Shown in pieces: positions 20,001-32,100 of a stretch of DNA of 64,000 nucleotides. Position 1 is the first letter of the stretch; each line of letters begins with the position of its first letter. The notes beneath the pieces were generated by a model. The model was not told the DNA's origin. It ran no database searches and saw only the letters and a program-made list of their open reading frames with translations. The position numbers and the translations under genes are program-made. Source of the DNA: Trileptium ribeirensis (taxonomy: Eukaryota > Nematoda > Enoplea > Enoplida > Thoracostomopsidae); the NCBI GenBank assembly GCA_030248225.1, contig JASANE010028973.1:1-64000 (forward strand), read 5' to 3'.

Positions 20001-22469
20001 TAGTTGAAATGAGTTGTAACTAGTCCTGCTGTAGAATGGTTTTACTGATTGAAATTTCGAATTAAGTTTTGTGTGATTTTCTTAATAGAAACAGCTGATA
20101 TGAGCTTTTGCCGATGATATCCCTTCCAAAATTCCAGGATCTTAACTGAAGGGTATATATAATTGTTGTAAGTTCTATTTATTGTTCTGCGATTTATCCG
20201 CACTGTGTTGCCACAACCCTATGGGAAAAGCGGATCAACGATTAGTCAGCAAAGTAGATGGCAAAACGAATACGTGTTTGTTCAAATTTTTTGTAACGTC
20301 ACATTTTATAGGTTTCGCATTTTAAGACATAATTTAAGTAAAAATTCTCACATCGAATGATGTAGCGAAATATAACACTACGTAGGACCACTACAAGCAC
20401 GTGGATCTATGAAAGTAATATTTTTCATGTGAGATTGAATTCCTCATTTCCTGGCATTATTAACTCAACTTACCTTGCACCGACATTCCAGAGACTCACA
20501 ATTGTCAAAAACTTATCACAGCCGGTCAGTCGTGAAAAAAATTATATGGCGAATGCAATATTTGCTGAGTATCTTAAACAGGTTTTAATGAGGACTTCAT
20601 TCCTGGCATTTCCGATATTTATATTAGTTCGATAAAGAACAGGGAGTTCTTCATCTGACCAAACCCGCCCGCGTATGTACCAGTGATTTTTAATCCTAGC
20701 TGAAATGGCACAGTGCGAATGTGTTCTATTCATAGCATTAGTAAATTGCAGCACTACACTACGGGCAACGTAACTTTTTGGGGTGGCAGTGCAATACATA
20801 CTACGTCGGTCTGGATATACTAAGTCAAAACGTTACAATGATTCAGAATTTTGTTCAAAAATTGTTTCAACCTTCATGTGCATCGCATATTTCATTTCGC
20901 GCAATGCGTTGATGCACAAGGTCATTCATTAAAAGGCAAGAGATGCATTTATTTATTGTAAGGGATAAAATAAACGACAAGCCCTTCTAGCATGATTTCA
21001 AGTGGAATCGGATGTTCCTATAGCCGCTTCAGAGAAACTTTGACCGATGTATTGTTGTGCTTTTTGGTTACAGACACACTTTTATTTCATACACACAATA
21101 GGAGGCGACAACGTTCCTGCAAACGTTTGCACAGGTAAAAATGTAAGTAGTCGATGGTTTGAACAAATTGAAATATTTGCAGTCACGTTCGAACATTCTA
21201 TGCGCTATACTCTTCCGTTTTGTTTTTTAACAGTGGTCATTCAGGACTTGTTTTCGTTTTCGTCAAGGGTTAACGAATTGGGCTTAGGCTTATCATTAGG
21301 CTCAGGATTTTGCATAAATAGAAATAACTCTTTAACACGTCAACCGATTCACCTAATTTTACAATCATTCAAATCAGCTCGTCAATAAGTTTCGAATCTT
21401 GAACACTTAACGATAAAACTTTTCGAAATTTTTGGATGTTAGGGGGGACCAGTGGGAGGCCAAAAATGTCGCGAACAAAAATTGTCGTAAATGTTGTTGA
21501 ATGGTTTCGGAACTATCTCGTGGAGCTGACTGGAGTGTAAATAAATAAATTATCAATGTATCTTTCTGATAAATTTCGGGGGGGAGGAGTGGTTGATGAG
21601 GGACTGAGCATAGCTGATTGAAGGAACAGGCCACTGTCGAGGGTGATTAACGTGGAGGCCTCGAATGGACAAAGGGGATCCGAGCCTCAGGATAATCTCC
21701 CGTCTCCAATACAGAAAATCTACGGCTATTAATTTTCTTGTGCGTATGGTATTATAGTGAAAGTAACAATAAGCAAGTGAAATATTGCATAATAGCCATA
21801 TTCTTCAACTAGCATAAGCCCTACTTGAAATGGCAATTTCGCGCCAAATAAGTTCATTCGTGATTGAAATCTACCTCTCCCTGAGCATGTAGATATGAAT
21901 CGCAAAAGTTAACTCGACTAGATTAGAGTCTCGAAACCAAAACAACTTTTAAATTTAGCCATCTTTGTGGGCAAATCGGTTAATCTTGGCGCACCAGTTT
22001 TGCAACACACTGCGTTTAAGCTTTAAACTAAACGAGCCTACTTTACTACCATGGAATAATGGGCCACATGGAAAGATCAAACGATTTCGTTTCATAGGCT
22101 GTGTAACACGAGCAAGAGTATATTTCCGTCACAACGTTGCGGACTTCGTTAAATATGTTCTATGATGATAGAGCTTGGATAAGTATAATTTCTCGGCACG
22201 AATAGTAGCCAGTGAAATGTTTTGGTGCTTTTTCTCTAATCCGCAATAGCGTTTCACACCAATGCGAGTTAATAATGTCTCTCTTTGTGTTAAAATGCCG
22301 TTTTCAAAGTTATAAGGGGGATTATTGTCACCCTCGAGGATGGAAGAAATAAAAAAGATTACCCGATATTATTATTTAGTTTTTTATTGGTTACTAATAC
22401 ATGTGGAAATGCAGCAAATTGTAGTGACGTCCTGTATAATTCTTTCTCTCACGGTCAAGCGAAATTATC
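17043..22469 (+). other. Long internal region without recognised genes
   Basis: About 5.4 kb of AT-rich sequence before the polypurine tract. Open frames are short (at most about 113 codons), on both strands and not protein-like. A G-rich run at 21578-21589 (GGGGGGGAGGAG) is a weaker alternative polypurine tract. I see no RNA gene or repeat array. Confidence 0.4.
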
Positions 22470-22483
22470 AGAGAAAAAGGGGG
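22470..22483 (+). other. Polypurine tract (plus-strand primer site)
   Basis: AGAGAAAAAGGGGG is a 14-base all-purine run of retroviral type, followed by TTGTAA. It marks the likely start of the 3' LTR at TG 22485. TGTAA here mirrors TTACA at the LTR end, the expected short inverted repeat. It can be confirmed only by the missing left end of the 5' LTR. Confidence 0.6.
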
Positions 22484-25400
22484 TTGTAAGCGTGCTTCGT
22501 GACGCCAATTGTCGGAATGTTGAGTCGTTTACTCAGCAGTTGATTTGGTTAGCAATGCAATGCTGACAGTTTAGTTTAACAAAACTGCGAGCAATATTGT
22601 TCACACGCCAGCTTGCATATTATGGTTTTGAGTTTAGCTTTGAAATGGATGCTCCCAGATGCGGAACGTGCATCATGACGGCTGGATGTCCAAAAGCAGA
22701 ACATCGTTGTGATTCTTTGGACTCTTTCTTGCTTTTGTTTTGGATAACTGCGTCTCTTATTCTAGAATGAACAGAACCCATCGATTGAGACTAACACTAT
22801 ACCTATTTAGATACAGAACCACTGGGAAATTCAGCGGTGGTGGAACCATGGTGAGGGACACTGTATTTCCACAACATAGCAAAAGTTACTTCTATTTTTT
22901 TGTATGGAAAACGGCTATTCTAGCTTTCTTATTCATTATTTTAATAAGTTATTATAACGACATGACTACTACGTTGCAAAAGTCTGAGCCAAATTCGTTC
23001 ACCCCATTATAAATCTTTGAAACAAAACGACTGTTATATTAGAGTAAATTTTGGTGTGTAATAGATTGCTCAGCAATTTCTCGCTAATGCGTGCAGATCC
23101 ACGTGCGAAGCTTAATCTTATCACAAAAAAACTAGGTACTTCTTTCTGCCCAATCAGCAATTAATGCGATGTATCAAAAAATTATTGTGGATAAATATCC
23201 CAGCATAAACTGTTTGTCGGCAGTGTTTGTCATGTTAAAAGTTAATAGTGATGTTGAGTATAAACTAGCTCAAGTTTTCAACATTCCGTTACTGAATATA
23301 ATATGGAGATTCGGTTGAATTTTTTTTGAGAATGTAGAATCTGAAGAATATAGATTTTGAGAAAACTCTGTCGTATTTCTTATTTCAACTTATTAATAAA
23401 AGTAATTTATACCTAGTGTACTGTTTACGCCTAGGGCTTAACCTAATGCTAGCATTTTCAGACTGTACATATTTGTTAAATGTAGCTGTCAATTTGTTGA
23501 TGGATGAGCAGATAATTCATGCTTTCCAACGCTGATGTGACTGGTGCCTCCAAGGTAGACTGCCACAAAAATTAAGTGCTTTCAGCTGGTGTCGTTCGGA
23601 AAGAATAAGCCATTTACATCGTTCTTGCTGTAAGATGAGTAACTTATATAACCGATGATAACTTCCTTTCGCTTACTGCCAAACCATACACTAACAAGAT
23701 CGCCTGAATCATTGGCGGGGTTATCGGATTTTCAAAAATTTAGGCTTATTGGCATGAGACAGAATCTAGGGTTAAAAGGATGTTGCTTAAGTCTAAAATT
23801 TCATGAGTTACGTTTACTAATACGATAATTATAGGTTTGGGTTATTGTATACGCTACGTTAATATCAAAAATCGTATTAGCCTCGTTCGTTTTTCGTTGG
23901 CAACTAAATCTACGGCATTTAACGGATTTAATAGCAAATTTATATATGGTTTGGCTTATTCGATAACAAGTATTATTCCTGTCACCGCAGCAGGTAAACG
24001 CGGATTCTTCTGTTCAACTCCGATTTTGGTCACATCGTGTCGATTATCATACCAGTTGGCAGCTCTTGTCGGACTATTTATCGATACTTGACGTTCTTAC
24101 AGTCGTAAATTTTGGCATATCGTTGGTGACGCTAGCGTTCGAATTGGCTATCATAACGATAGCACTTTATCAGTTCTTTTTTCGATACATATTTTCAGCG
24201 GAATCGATATCCAACGACCTGGTGCTCTACTAGGTTAGTTGTTGTTATAGATTACATGGCAATAACTATTTGCAATGGCCGTAACTCTTTTGCACACTCT
24301 CCTACATTGTATAAATCTTTTTTTGTTATTAAATATTAAATATGTCGGCTAGGTACTGTGCAGCTAACTGAGAAAATTCCTATCACTAGAAGTTCAATCG
24401 CTAAGTTAAACTGGTGTACAGGAAGCTACCCAGATTCGTTCATTACCATAAACCGTAATAACAATGGAACTTCAAGACTTAATTTTTTCGGGAAATATGA
24501 ATTTTTTTTGCTTGTTTCAGTTTGTAGTATCACACCATTAAATACAAATCCTGTTCAGTATACGTTACGTTATGTGCATATTCAAATAGCATGTTGCTGG
24601 GATATATTCATTCCCGTAAATTCAAAATTTTTTTTTGCATCATTTACAATGAAAGGCGGATATAACGCGATCCATTCAACTAAAGTAATGATCCGAAACG
24701 TTTAAAATCTCCTAACCTGTCAACTTATACTATACTCTTCTGACCTTCCTACGTAATTCACAAATCCTGTTTGAATACCATATGGAAGCACATTTTTTTT
24801 GCTTAGATCTGCGCCCCTCTAGTTACCACAACAAAAGCACAAATATAACACCAATTTTTCAGTAAATATATATATCGGCATCCGTGAAATTATCGTGTTT
24901 TGGAAGTTCATGATTTATATTTCAGCATTCATCTTTTAGAATTATTAACACCACTACAAGAATTATCCTTGTACCACTTTACAAATTAGAGGTACTGAAA
25001 GATGATGGTTTTGGTTAATTTAAATCTGTTTGTAACAGGTGTATCCGCTGGTTAGTAGTATGATGACCACTTGAACACTAGCGCTGGCCACACTTTACCC
25101 AGTCGTGCTAAATATCATGTTTTAAAAGTTGTTTACCTCCTGGTGTCGTTCGCTGTTCGGGTGTAGATTGATCTACTTTCTAGTTTACTTTTAGAATTTA
25201 TATTGGTAGGCGCTAGTAGATTGTTATTGTTTATCTTAGCAGAGCTCGATGTATAGAGTATGAGAATATAAGCAATACTTATATATAATTTAACGAGTAT
25301 TTTATCATACCGACATTTCAATGGATAATTATACATGTGTATGCTTGTGTGTATATACATATGTACATGTATATCTAAATATGCGTGTATATACCCATGT

Positions 25401-25868
25401 GTGCGCAGGTATATGTGTACGTATTTCGAACGATGTTTTATTTTTTTATTTATTTCAAACTCATAAAAATTTAGTTTTGTTTTTTTACTTCTAGGAACTC
25501 ATTTCTAAGAATCGTTTTAAAAATAGACCACTACATGTGGTCGTCAACATCAAAAAATATTAAAATTTTATCGCGAGAGCGTGGCACATTCTGACCCTTA
25601 AAATAAGTTTATTAAATGTCAAAAGAGTTGGGTATGAATTTCGGCAAACTTGCTTGAAACTTTTTATTGCGCCTCAAGCTCGTAAACATCAAAAAATACA
25701 AATATTGAAGTTCGTGGTAGGCATTTAAAATTACTTTGCAGGTTCCGACAACTAAGATCAAGAAACGTTTCATATATTCTAAAAATAAATAACTGGGATG
25801 TAGCAATATTCCGCAAAATTCTGAGAATAACACCCAGTGATCTGGAGTTTCCTAGACGGCTCGGTAGG

Positions 25869-25906
25869 TATAAAAGATTACGTCAGGCATTCATCGGCCC
25901 TCAGTC
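25869..25906 (+). promoter_or_regulatory. LTR core promoter: TATA box and initiator
   Basis: TATAAAAG (25869-25876) lies about 32 bases before TCAGTC (25901-25906), whose A at 25903 is at the right distance for the start site and matches the invertebrate initiator TCAGT. It would drive the genomic RNA from the 5' LTR copy, which is outside the window. Confidence 0.65.
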
Positions 25907-25925
25907 TCAAAGTGCCTAACTACTG

Positions 25926-25931
25926 GTAAGT
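25926..25931 (+). promoter_or_regulatory. 5' splice donor in the LTR R region
   Basis: CTG/GTAAGT is a near-perfect donor, only about 23 bases after the predicted transcription start. A donor so early in R recalls foamy viruses, where the major donor lies in R. Joined to acceptors at 8890 and 12693 it would make short-leader mRNAs for helicase and NADAR. Confidence 0.5.
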
Positions 25932-25987
25932 GTTCACTTTATTCTTACGACCAAGCGGTCTCCTTTATAACTTAAACAATTTTGCGA

Positions 25988-26321
25988 GCGAGCACGTTGG
26001 TGCTTCTGTACAGCGTTGTTGACTGAGTTGCACGTATCTGAGAGCACGCTGGTGCTTCTATGCTTGAGAGCACATTAGTGCTTCATCTGTAATTGAGTAT
26101 CGAGAGCACATTAGTGCTTCAATTGCATTGTGTCTTGAGAGCACATTGGTGCTTCAGTCGAGTACTTTTGAGAGCACATTAGTGCTTCTGTTCTATTCGG
26201 TTGAGAGCACATTGGTGCTCCAGTTTAAGCGCTTATTGAGAGCACACTGGTGCTCCATTTCTGAACCTAGCCTCTGTGGAACTCAGTCTACAGTGTTGTT
26301 GCGGGAGCACACTAGTGCTCC
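25988..26321 (+). repeat. Hairpin repeat array in the 3' LTR
   Basis: The nine repeats of the 5' LTR recur here at an offset of 25968 bases with no differences. The GGATCttacGATCC palindromes recur at 26362-26375 and 26502-26515. Confidence 0.85.
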
Positions 26322-26688
26322 GATATAGCGTATACGTGTATTCAATCTAAGGCTAGGACTTGGATCTTACGATCCCTCTTCTTAACGCAAACAATATTGA
26401 TACGTATACGGCTTTGCGAGCGAAAATTTACTAGTGTTTGTGAGTATTTGGTGCTTGTGTGTCATTTATATTATATATTCATATCGCTAAGGATAGGCAT
26501 TGGATCTTACGATCCCTCTTCTTATCTCAATCTATTTATCTATACTTATACATTTATCTCTGTTTGTAGTGTGTCGTGATTGTGTATTGGTAACGTAGTA
26601 ACGAGCGTTATCTTAGGTCCTGAGTGCTACTTCCCCGGTTAATTAAATCTATTCCCACGCTACCGATTGAGATTACATTGGCTTTATA

Positions 26689-27083
26689 AAAACCTATCAG
26701 TGACCGTAATAACAATTTTTCTTTCAAACTTTGTAGTTAGTTCTTAGATTTTGAAAATCTTGATAAATTCCGTAAGTGGAACCGACTGACAAAGTATCTA
26801 GTCTTGTACCTATTTTTCCAACAAGTGTGTCAGACTAATTCTTAAGAAATTTTGATTGGATACCTGTCCTATATTCTACTAAATCACAGTACCGAGCAAT
26901 ATCAGAAGAGAAACTATCAATAAACTTATCTGAACAGAAAGCTTTAATAAACCGATACTTAGGGGACCTTTCTTAAAAATGTTTCGTAATCTTGTATCAG
27001 GAACGATATGTAGGTCACCACAGATGACGTGTCCATGAAGTTTGTAAATGAATTTGATGCGCAGGTACAGCTAATATTCCTAG
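26689..27083. other. Flank immediately right of the retroelement
   Basis: About 400 bases of AT-rich sequence without ORF or repeat that I recognise. The target-site duplication cannot be defined because the 5' flank is outside the window. Confidence 0.4.
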
Positions 27084-28010
27084 CTATGCTGTCCACCTTG
27101 CAGATCGTATTTCTGTAGTTAAAAATACGAGAACAAACTGGTTTGTTATATTTGAAGGAAACAATTTAGGTTTAGTATACTTTTTCAGATTCTTATTAAT
27201 GTAAAAATTGATAGGCCAACAATCAACGATTTCAAGTTGCTTAATTATTTTATTAAGTCTTATGTCGTCAAAAATTCTATGTTTAAAATTTACCATGTAT
27301 TGAATATCCTTTTTATAATATCCAGGATTACTGAAGTTTGATTCACATCGATAATCTATTAAATCTGACAAAATATTCTTAACAGATTCAGGTAATCGGT
27401 AATTGGGGTCTGAAAGAATGTTAAGTATGATGTTTACATTCTTATTACAGCTGTTTAATACAATGTGGACTATTTTATGTTTGAAGAAAATACAGTCTTT
27501 GTTATGGGCAGAGTTCAAGTCCTTAGCAATATCTGCTACATGGTTTAGTGTACGTAGTCTTCTACCCCATCTACGTCCACGCTTCTTTATCTTTTTTATG
27601 TGAAATTTGGGAAAACAAGAATTATTTCGAAGGTTAAAAAATGTAAATTTATTTTCGTCCATTGCTACGAACTTTTCGTTAAGACCATAAAGTAATTTAC
27701 TACAAAGTCTATCTAACCAGAAGGACTCACGTGAGCGTCTGTATTTGTCACTCTCGCTCTGGAGGTCAATGCTGTCATCAATTATTTCAATGACTTGGAC
27801 TCTCACGTCCGAAGGTGAGCATATACCATTGTTGAAATGGTCAACAACGGTTATAATGTGTTTTTTTATCATTTCAGACGGCGTTTTTTATGTTCTCTGC
27901 AGCATTCTTTTAGAGATCTACTAGTTTCACCTATATGCTGTACATTACATTTGGCGCACGAAATTCAATAAATAATATTTCTAGTTTTACAATTCAAGGG
28001 AGTGTATGTC
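27084..28010 (-). pseudogene. Penelope-like element remnant with GIY-YIG-type C-terminus, frameshifted
   Basis: On the minus strand, near 28000-27880, a frame reads TPLNCKTRNIIY, a stop, then ISCAKCNVQHIGETSRSL, which matches the cysteine-containing GIY-YIG endonuclease start of Penelope-like elements. It meets stops and continues in another frame as an open stretch (27872-27084, 262 codons) containing RRSRESFWLDRL and LYGLNEKF, the R-x-x-RE-x-FW and P/L-x-GLN motifs of the same domain. The stop inside the first block and the frameshift show it is dead. No reverse transcriptase part was found upstream, so it is also truncated. Confidence 0.6.
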
Positions 28011-28453
28011 TGGAGCTACTAAATCTATTGGTATTGTAATCAAGAATTTGAAAAGAATTATTTGAGAAAGCTGCCAGAAAATTTTGGACCATTCTGTAGA
28101 TGCCGGTATGTGACGCAAACTCATTTACAATGGGTATCAAAGGCCTTATTAGGTATAACTGAGTTCGTAGTCTGCTTGTGTCCAAAGTAGTAATTCAGGT
28201 CTGAATTGGAAGGCCGAAAACGAACTCTCCCATTATGGCCTTCCGGTATGACAGGGCAGGTGGTTAATGAGATTGTAAGCGCCCCCTGACTATTTAAAGC
28301 CTGCAGGGTACTAGGGGCCATTTGCAATTTTGTACTGTTCATGAATAAAAGGAGGGTTAGTTTTATATAAAGGGTGCCCAAGTCCCTTAAAAGTTAGGCT
28401 GATTTTGTAGCGCAAAAGATCTCTATAGAGTTGTGCTTGACGCTTTGTTGCAT

Positions 28454-28890
28454 GGCTGTTTTAAGATGCAGTGTCTGGGTCAAAAGGACTTTTTCAACGG
28501 GTCTATGAGACCCAAAATATACGAAAGGTACAATACCTCAGCAACTACATGATTTATATGGATGTTTTTGGTGTCATTTTGTTGAGCAATTCACCATCTA
28601 TACAGTGTAATATAACGTGCTTTTGCTGTCTTTATTTGCGTTGCATGGTAGCATGGTAAAAGTGTGATTTTCAATGGGCAAATGAGACCCAAAAAACACG
28701 AAAACGGCAATGTCTCCGCAAACTTTCGAACTATTTGGATGTTAATGGTCTCCTTTTGTAGAGTAATTCACTCTTTATATAGTTTTTCATCGGAGGCTGC
28801 TGCTCATCTGAGGGTCAAAATGGGGTTGTCCGTGTGCCACCTCATTGTGACAACCGATCAATGCTTCGTGCTAACCGCCGTTAGGCCAAA
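28454..28890 (+). repeat. Two tandem monomers of a dispersed repeat of about 177 bp
   Basis: Units share GAGACCCAAAA near 28507 and 28684 and TGGTGTCATTTTG or TGGTCTCCTTTTG about 60 bases later. Related units recur at 30440-30900 in the same orientation and 59330-59760 in the opposite orientation. Confidence 0.6.
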
Positions 28891-28925
28891 TTAGTGCGAA
28901 CCATACGAGGATATGCTGCGATTAA

Positions 28926-29050
28926 TTATATATATATGTATATTTTATATATTGTATATTATAAATATTATACATTGCATATATATATATACAATATACA
29001 TGATATATATAAATATTATATATTGCATATATACAATATATAATACAATA
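28926..29050. repeat. TA-rich microsatellite
   Basis: Nearly pure A/T with repeated TATATA, ATATTG and ATATAC units. It lies about 60 bases upstream of an ArfGAP exon. Confidence 0.85.
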
Positions 29051-29112
29051 CGTGTACGCATGATGTGCATTTCTGTAATTAGCTATATAACCGATTTTTA
29101 ATAATTTTTAAG

Positions 29113-32100
29113 TTATCGTAACACCGGAACCGAAGATTTGTTTTCGAATACGTCATCATTGTCGAGAAATACGTCGGGAAATGATTTATTTTTTGACGCG
29201 ATCGAAAATTCGACGTCATCGGACGGTGGAAATTTGAATGACGAGTAGGTGTCTGACTAATTTCTAACTATATTGGTCTGTGTAACTGCTGTTGGTGCAG
29301 ACAATAATGTTGACGGCTTATGTGAGGTACTTACAAGCAGCGAATGTAGAAGTTAATCTGTTAACGCATGTAGTCGCGTCGACAGCGATCAGTTACAGTG
29401 CGATGAATTGTATTAACTAACTTCGACACGTACAGTGTGAATGATGTGTTAAATCGCGCACTTGTTAAAGTTTTAATCCGGATGGAAGCAAATCATAATA
29501 TTCTGTATATCTCGGCTTTTGTAATAATATACAAATTAACTTAAAATGACGCCGTTACCGTAGTATTTATTTTGTAATAACTGATATGAATTCCCAACTA
29601 TGGTTGGGCCTTTAGTGCACTGCATTACAGTTTTGTACCAAAGCCACCTTGCAGAAATAAAGCATAACCCATTATGCTATTCTGCCGTAAAGAAATAGTC
29701 GCCCAGTTGTGCCTTTTTGCTATGTGTACGATTCAAACGAATTTCTGGTTGTTTCTGCATTATAATATTGTGGTGACTGGTATAATGGTAATTTTTTCCA
29801 TAGCTAGGAATGAAGATTCTGTTTCTGGTTTTGTCTGCTGTTTTTTCTTTTTGTTTCTCCCTTTTAACAATAACTAAAGTTAATTTTTATGGTAGTTGGC
29901 AATTCGCCTAGGTGCATAGTATAGTTAAAAATCAGTTTCCAAAAAGTTAGGAAATTTGGCTTTCTAAACATAAATTACTTCAAAAACATATCAGATATTC
30001 CTTCGACCTTCATTCGAACAAAATTTTGAAAATTTTTCTGTTTTCTGTAAAATGGTTCTCTGATGCCTATTAACTTTGAATTTGGATTTTGTAACTCCTT
30101 CGACCTTCATTCGAACAAGGTTTTGAAATTTTTCCAATTTTTGAAAAATGGCTCTCTGATGTCTATTAACTTTGAATTTGGATTGGTGAATATTGAATTC
30201 TAAGCGTAGTGAGTGAAAGCTGCGAAGCGAATGATTCTTGTTACTCGTGACAGTGGTGAAATTTGCCAATGCACGTTATTGGATAGTTAGTGCTCCAATC
30301 TTGCCTCCGAAAAACCGGACCAAAGGGGCTCGCATCGGGTCCCGATAGGCCCAAGAATTACGTTATTTATTGTAACCCCACAGCCGGTGTTTTATAAGCA
30401 AATAAGGCTGTCTAATGTTTCTCTAAGCGGTTCTCTTAGGATATAGGATTTGTGTCAAAACCGGTTTTAAAATGAGCACATGAGTCAAAACACGCGGTAA
30501 TTGTAACATTCACAATCACTCAAGGTATATGGGTGTACTAACCTTATTTTGTAAAACAATTCATCCTCTATGTAACTGCAAATATTTGCTGCTGTTGTCA
30601 TTATATATGCTGTAGGGTTGGGTCAGAAAGGGTATTTGAATGGGCTATGGTACCCAGAATAAATGAAAATGGTAATATTTCCACAACCGTTCGAGTTATA
30701 TAGGTTTTTGCCATTAGCATTTTGCAATTCATCCTGTGAGTAGCTTCAAATGGTGTGCTACTGTTATTATTTTGGCTACCGGGTTGGGACAAAAAGGCTT
30801 TTAGTGTGTCATAGGTCCCAAAATAAATAAAAATATTGATGTATCGATAACTGTTGGAGAAATATAGGTATTTTTGGTCTCATTTTGTAGAGTATATAAT
30901 GTACCTGCACGCTGCGAGCATAATAATGCCGTATATCTTCTCAAATATTCAAGCAACATGACTAATATTCGGCGGCTCAATTTGTAACTTAATGTTCAAT
31001 ATTAATGTGCACATCTCTCTAAATTAGTTAGTTAATACGCAGAGTTCGCCATTTTGGCCATAAGATAAGCTACTAGTTATACAGTATTACAGATTAAAAT
31101 ACATACACTTTTTTGACAAATTAATTATTGAACTCTGTGGAACGAGAATTCTCAATTTTGGCTTTGGAGGGGGGTTGAGGAGGTCCTGTAGTGGCTGTCG
31201 CACCTGGATCTTGATAACGGTTGGGCGGATTTTGAACTCATTCGAACCGCAATGGTCGATTTCAGTGTAGTGACGGAGCCCGATTTTTCAATTTTCCCCG
31301 TGGGAAATGTTATGGGGTAAAATGACGTCATTTTGGCCCATTTTTCGGGCACCCCCTCCAGTTTTTGCGACATTTCTCAATAAGTAAACAAGGTATTTGC
31401 AAATTAATAGGCCTATTCCATGTAGCTTTACCAGGGCTTTCCAATAATATACAACAAGTTTTTCAACTACTTCCCAATCTGGAGTCTATGAGCTTTTAGT
31501 TGGCGATAAATTTCATATTTGGTGAAAAGTCGTTGGAAATGCATCTAAATGTGTGTTTTTGTTGCTTTTAGTGTCTTATATGGGGTTTTCTGGGCAGATA
31601 AACTCATTGCAAGTGTTAAAAATATTGTTGGGCAAATATTTTTTACACTTCTGGTCCATACTTGGCATAAAAAATGACGTTTTCGAAATTTTTGGTGAGA
31701 AATCATGGGAAAAGCACCTGAATGTGTGTTTATTGTTGGTTTTAGTGTCGGATATGGGGTTTTCTGGGTCGACGAGCTCATTGCGAGTGTAAAAAATATT
31801 GTGTGGCAAATATTTTTCGCACTTCTGCTTCGGGGGATTGTTCTCACCACTCGAATTCTGGCTCGCATGCGAGCTTCACTAGTTTCAAATCAGCATATTG
31901 AGAGACCGCTGTTTTGTAAATATAGCATCCAACAGAATATATTAGGTATTTCTGGTGTAAATGTTGAGAATGTTACGTATTTATGGTAGAATAATTGATG
32001 ACTATGTGATCATTAGCAACCGAAATACCTCTGTAGACGCTTGGAGTTGTAATTTTGTCGCGCTGCAGTCAAAGCTGGGATCGCGTAGACACAGCAACGC

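Larger units (their letters stand above)
1..26677 (+). mobile_element. Giant Ty3/gypsy-class LTR retroelement with env, helicase and NADAR genes (5' LTR truncated by window edge)
   Basis: The same roughly 720-bp sequence occurs in direct orientation at 1-722 and 25969-26688, with about five substitutions and a 2-nt indel, so both are LTR ends of one young insertion. Between them, all on the + strand, lie an intact Gag-Env-Pol ORF (1021-8190), an SF1 helicase ORF (8951-12484), a NADAR ORF (12757-13350), a long stretch of about 9 kb without a clear gene, a polypurine tract (22470-22483) and the U3 of the 3' LTR. If the 3' LTR starts at 22485, the LTR is about 4.2 kb and the complete element near 30 kb, about 3.5 kb of it upstream of the window. 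The 5' flank and 5' target duplication are not visible. The integrase and RT place it in the Ty3/gypsy (Metaviridae) group. The size recalls Burro elements of planarians and Ogre of plants (from memory). Calling it one element rests on LTR identity and uniform orientation. Confidence 0.9.
22485..26677 (+). repeat. 3' LTR (about 4.2 kb; start inferred)
   Basis: The right part (25969-26677) matches the 5' LTR end almost perfectly, which is direct evidence. The left boundary is inferred from the polypurine tract and the TGTAA...TTACA ends. U3 (22485 to about 25900) has no convincing ORF and includes a TG/TA-rich stretch at 25330-25425. R contains the TATA-driven start, a splice donor and the hairpin array. 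ATTAAA at 26642-26647 is the only polyadenylation-like hexamer I found downstream of the start site, so R may span most of 25903 to about 26665. Confidence 0.7.

Noticed and set aside
21578..21589. Alternative polypurine tract
   Set aside because: Nearly pure G run not followed by a start that mirrors the LTR end; 22470-22483 with TGTAA is better.
25903..25990. Spliced-leader RNA gene within the LTR
   Set aside because: The short leader plus donor and an AATTTTG Sm-like motif are suggestive, but a coding LTR promoter with a donor explains them more simply and no typical SL RNA fold was shown.
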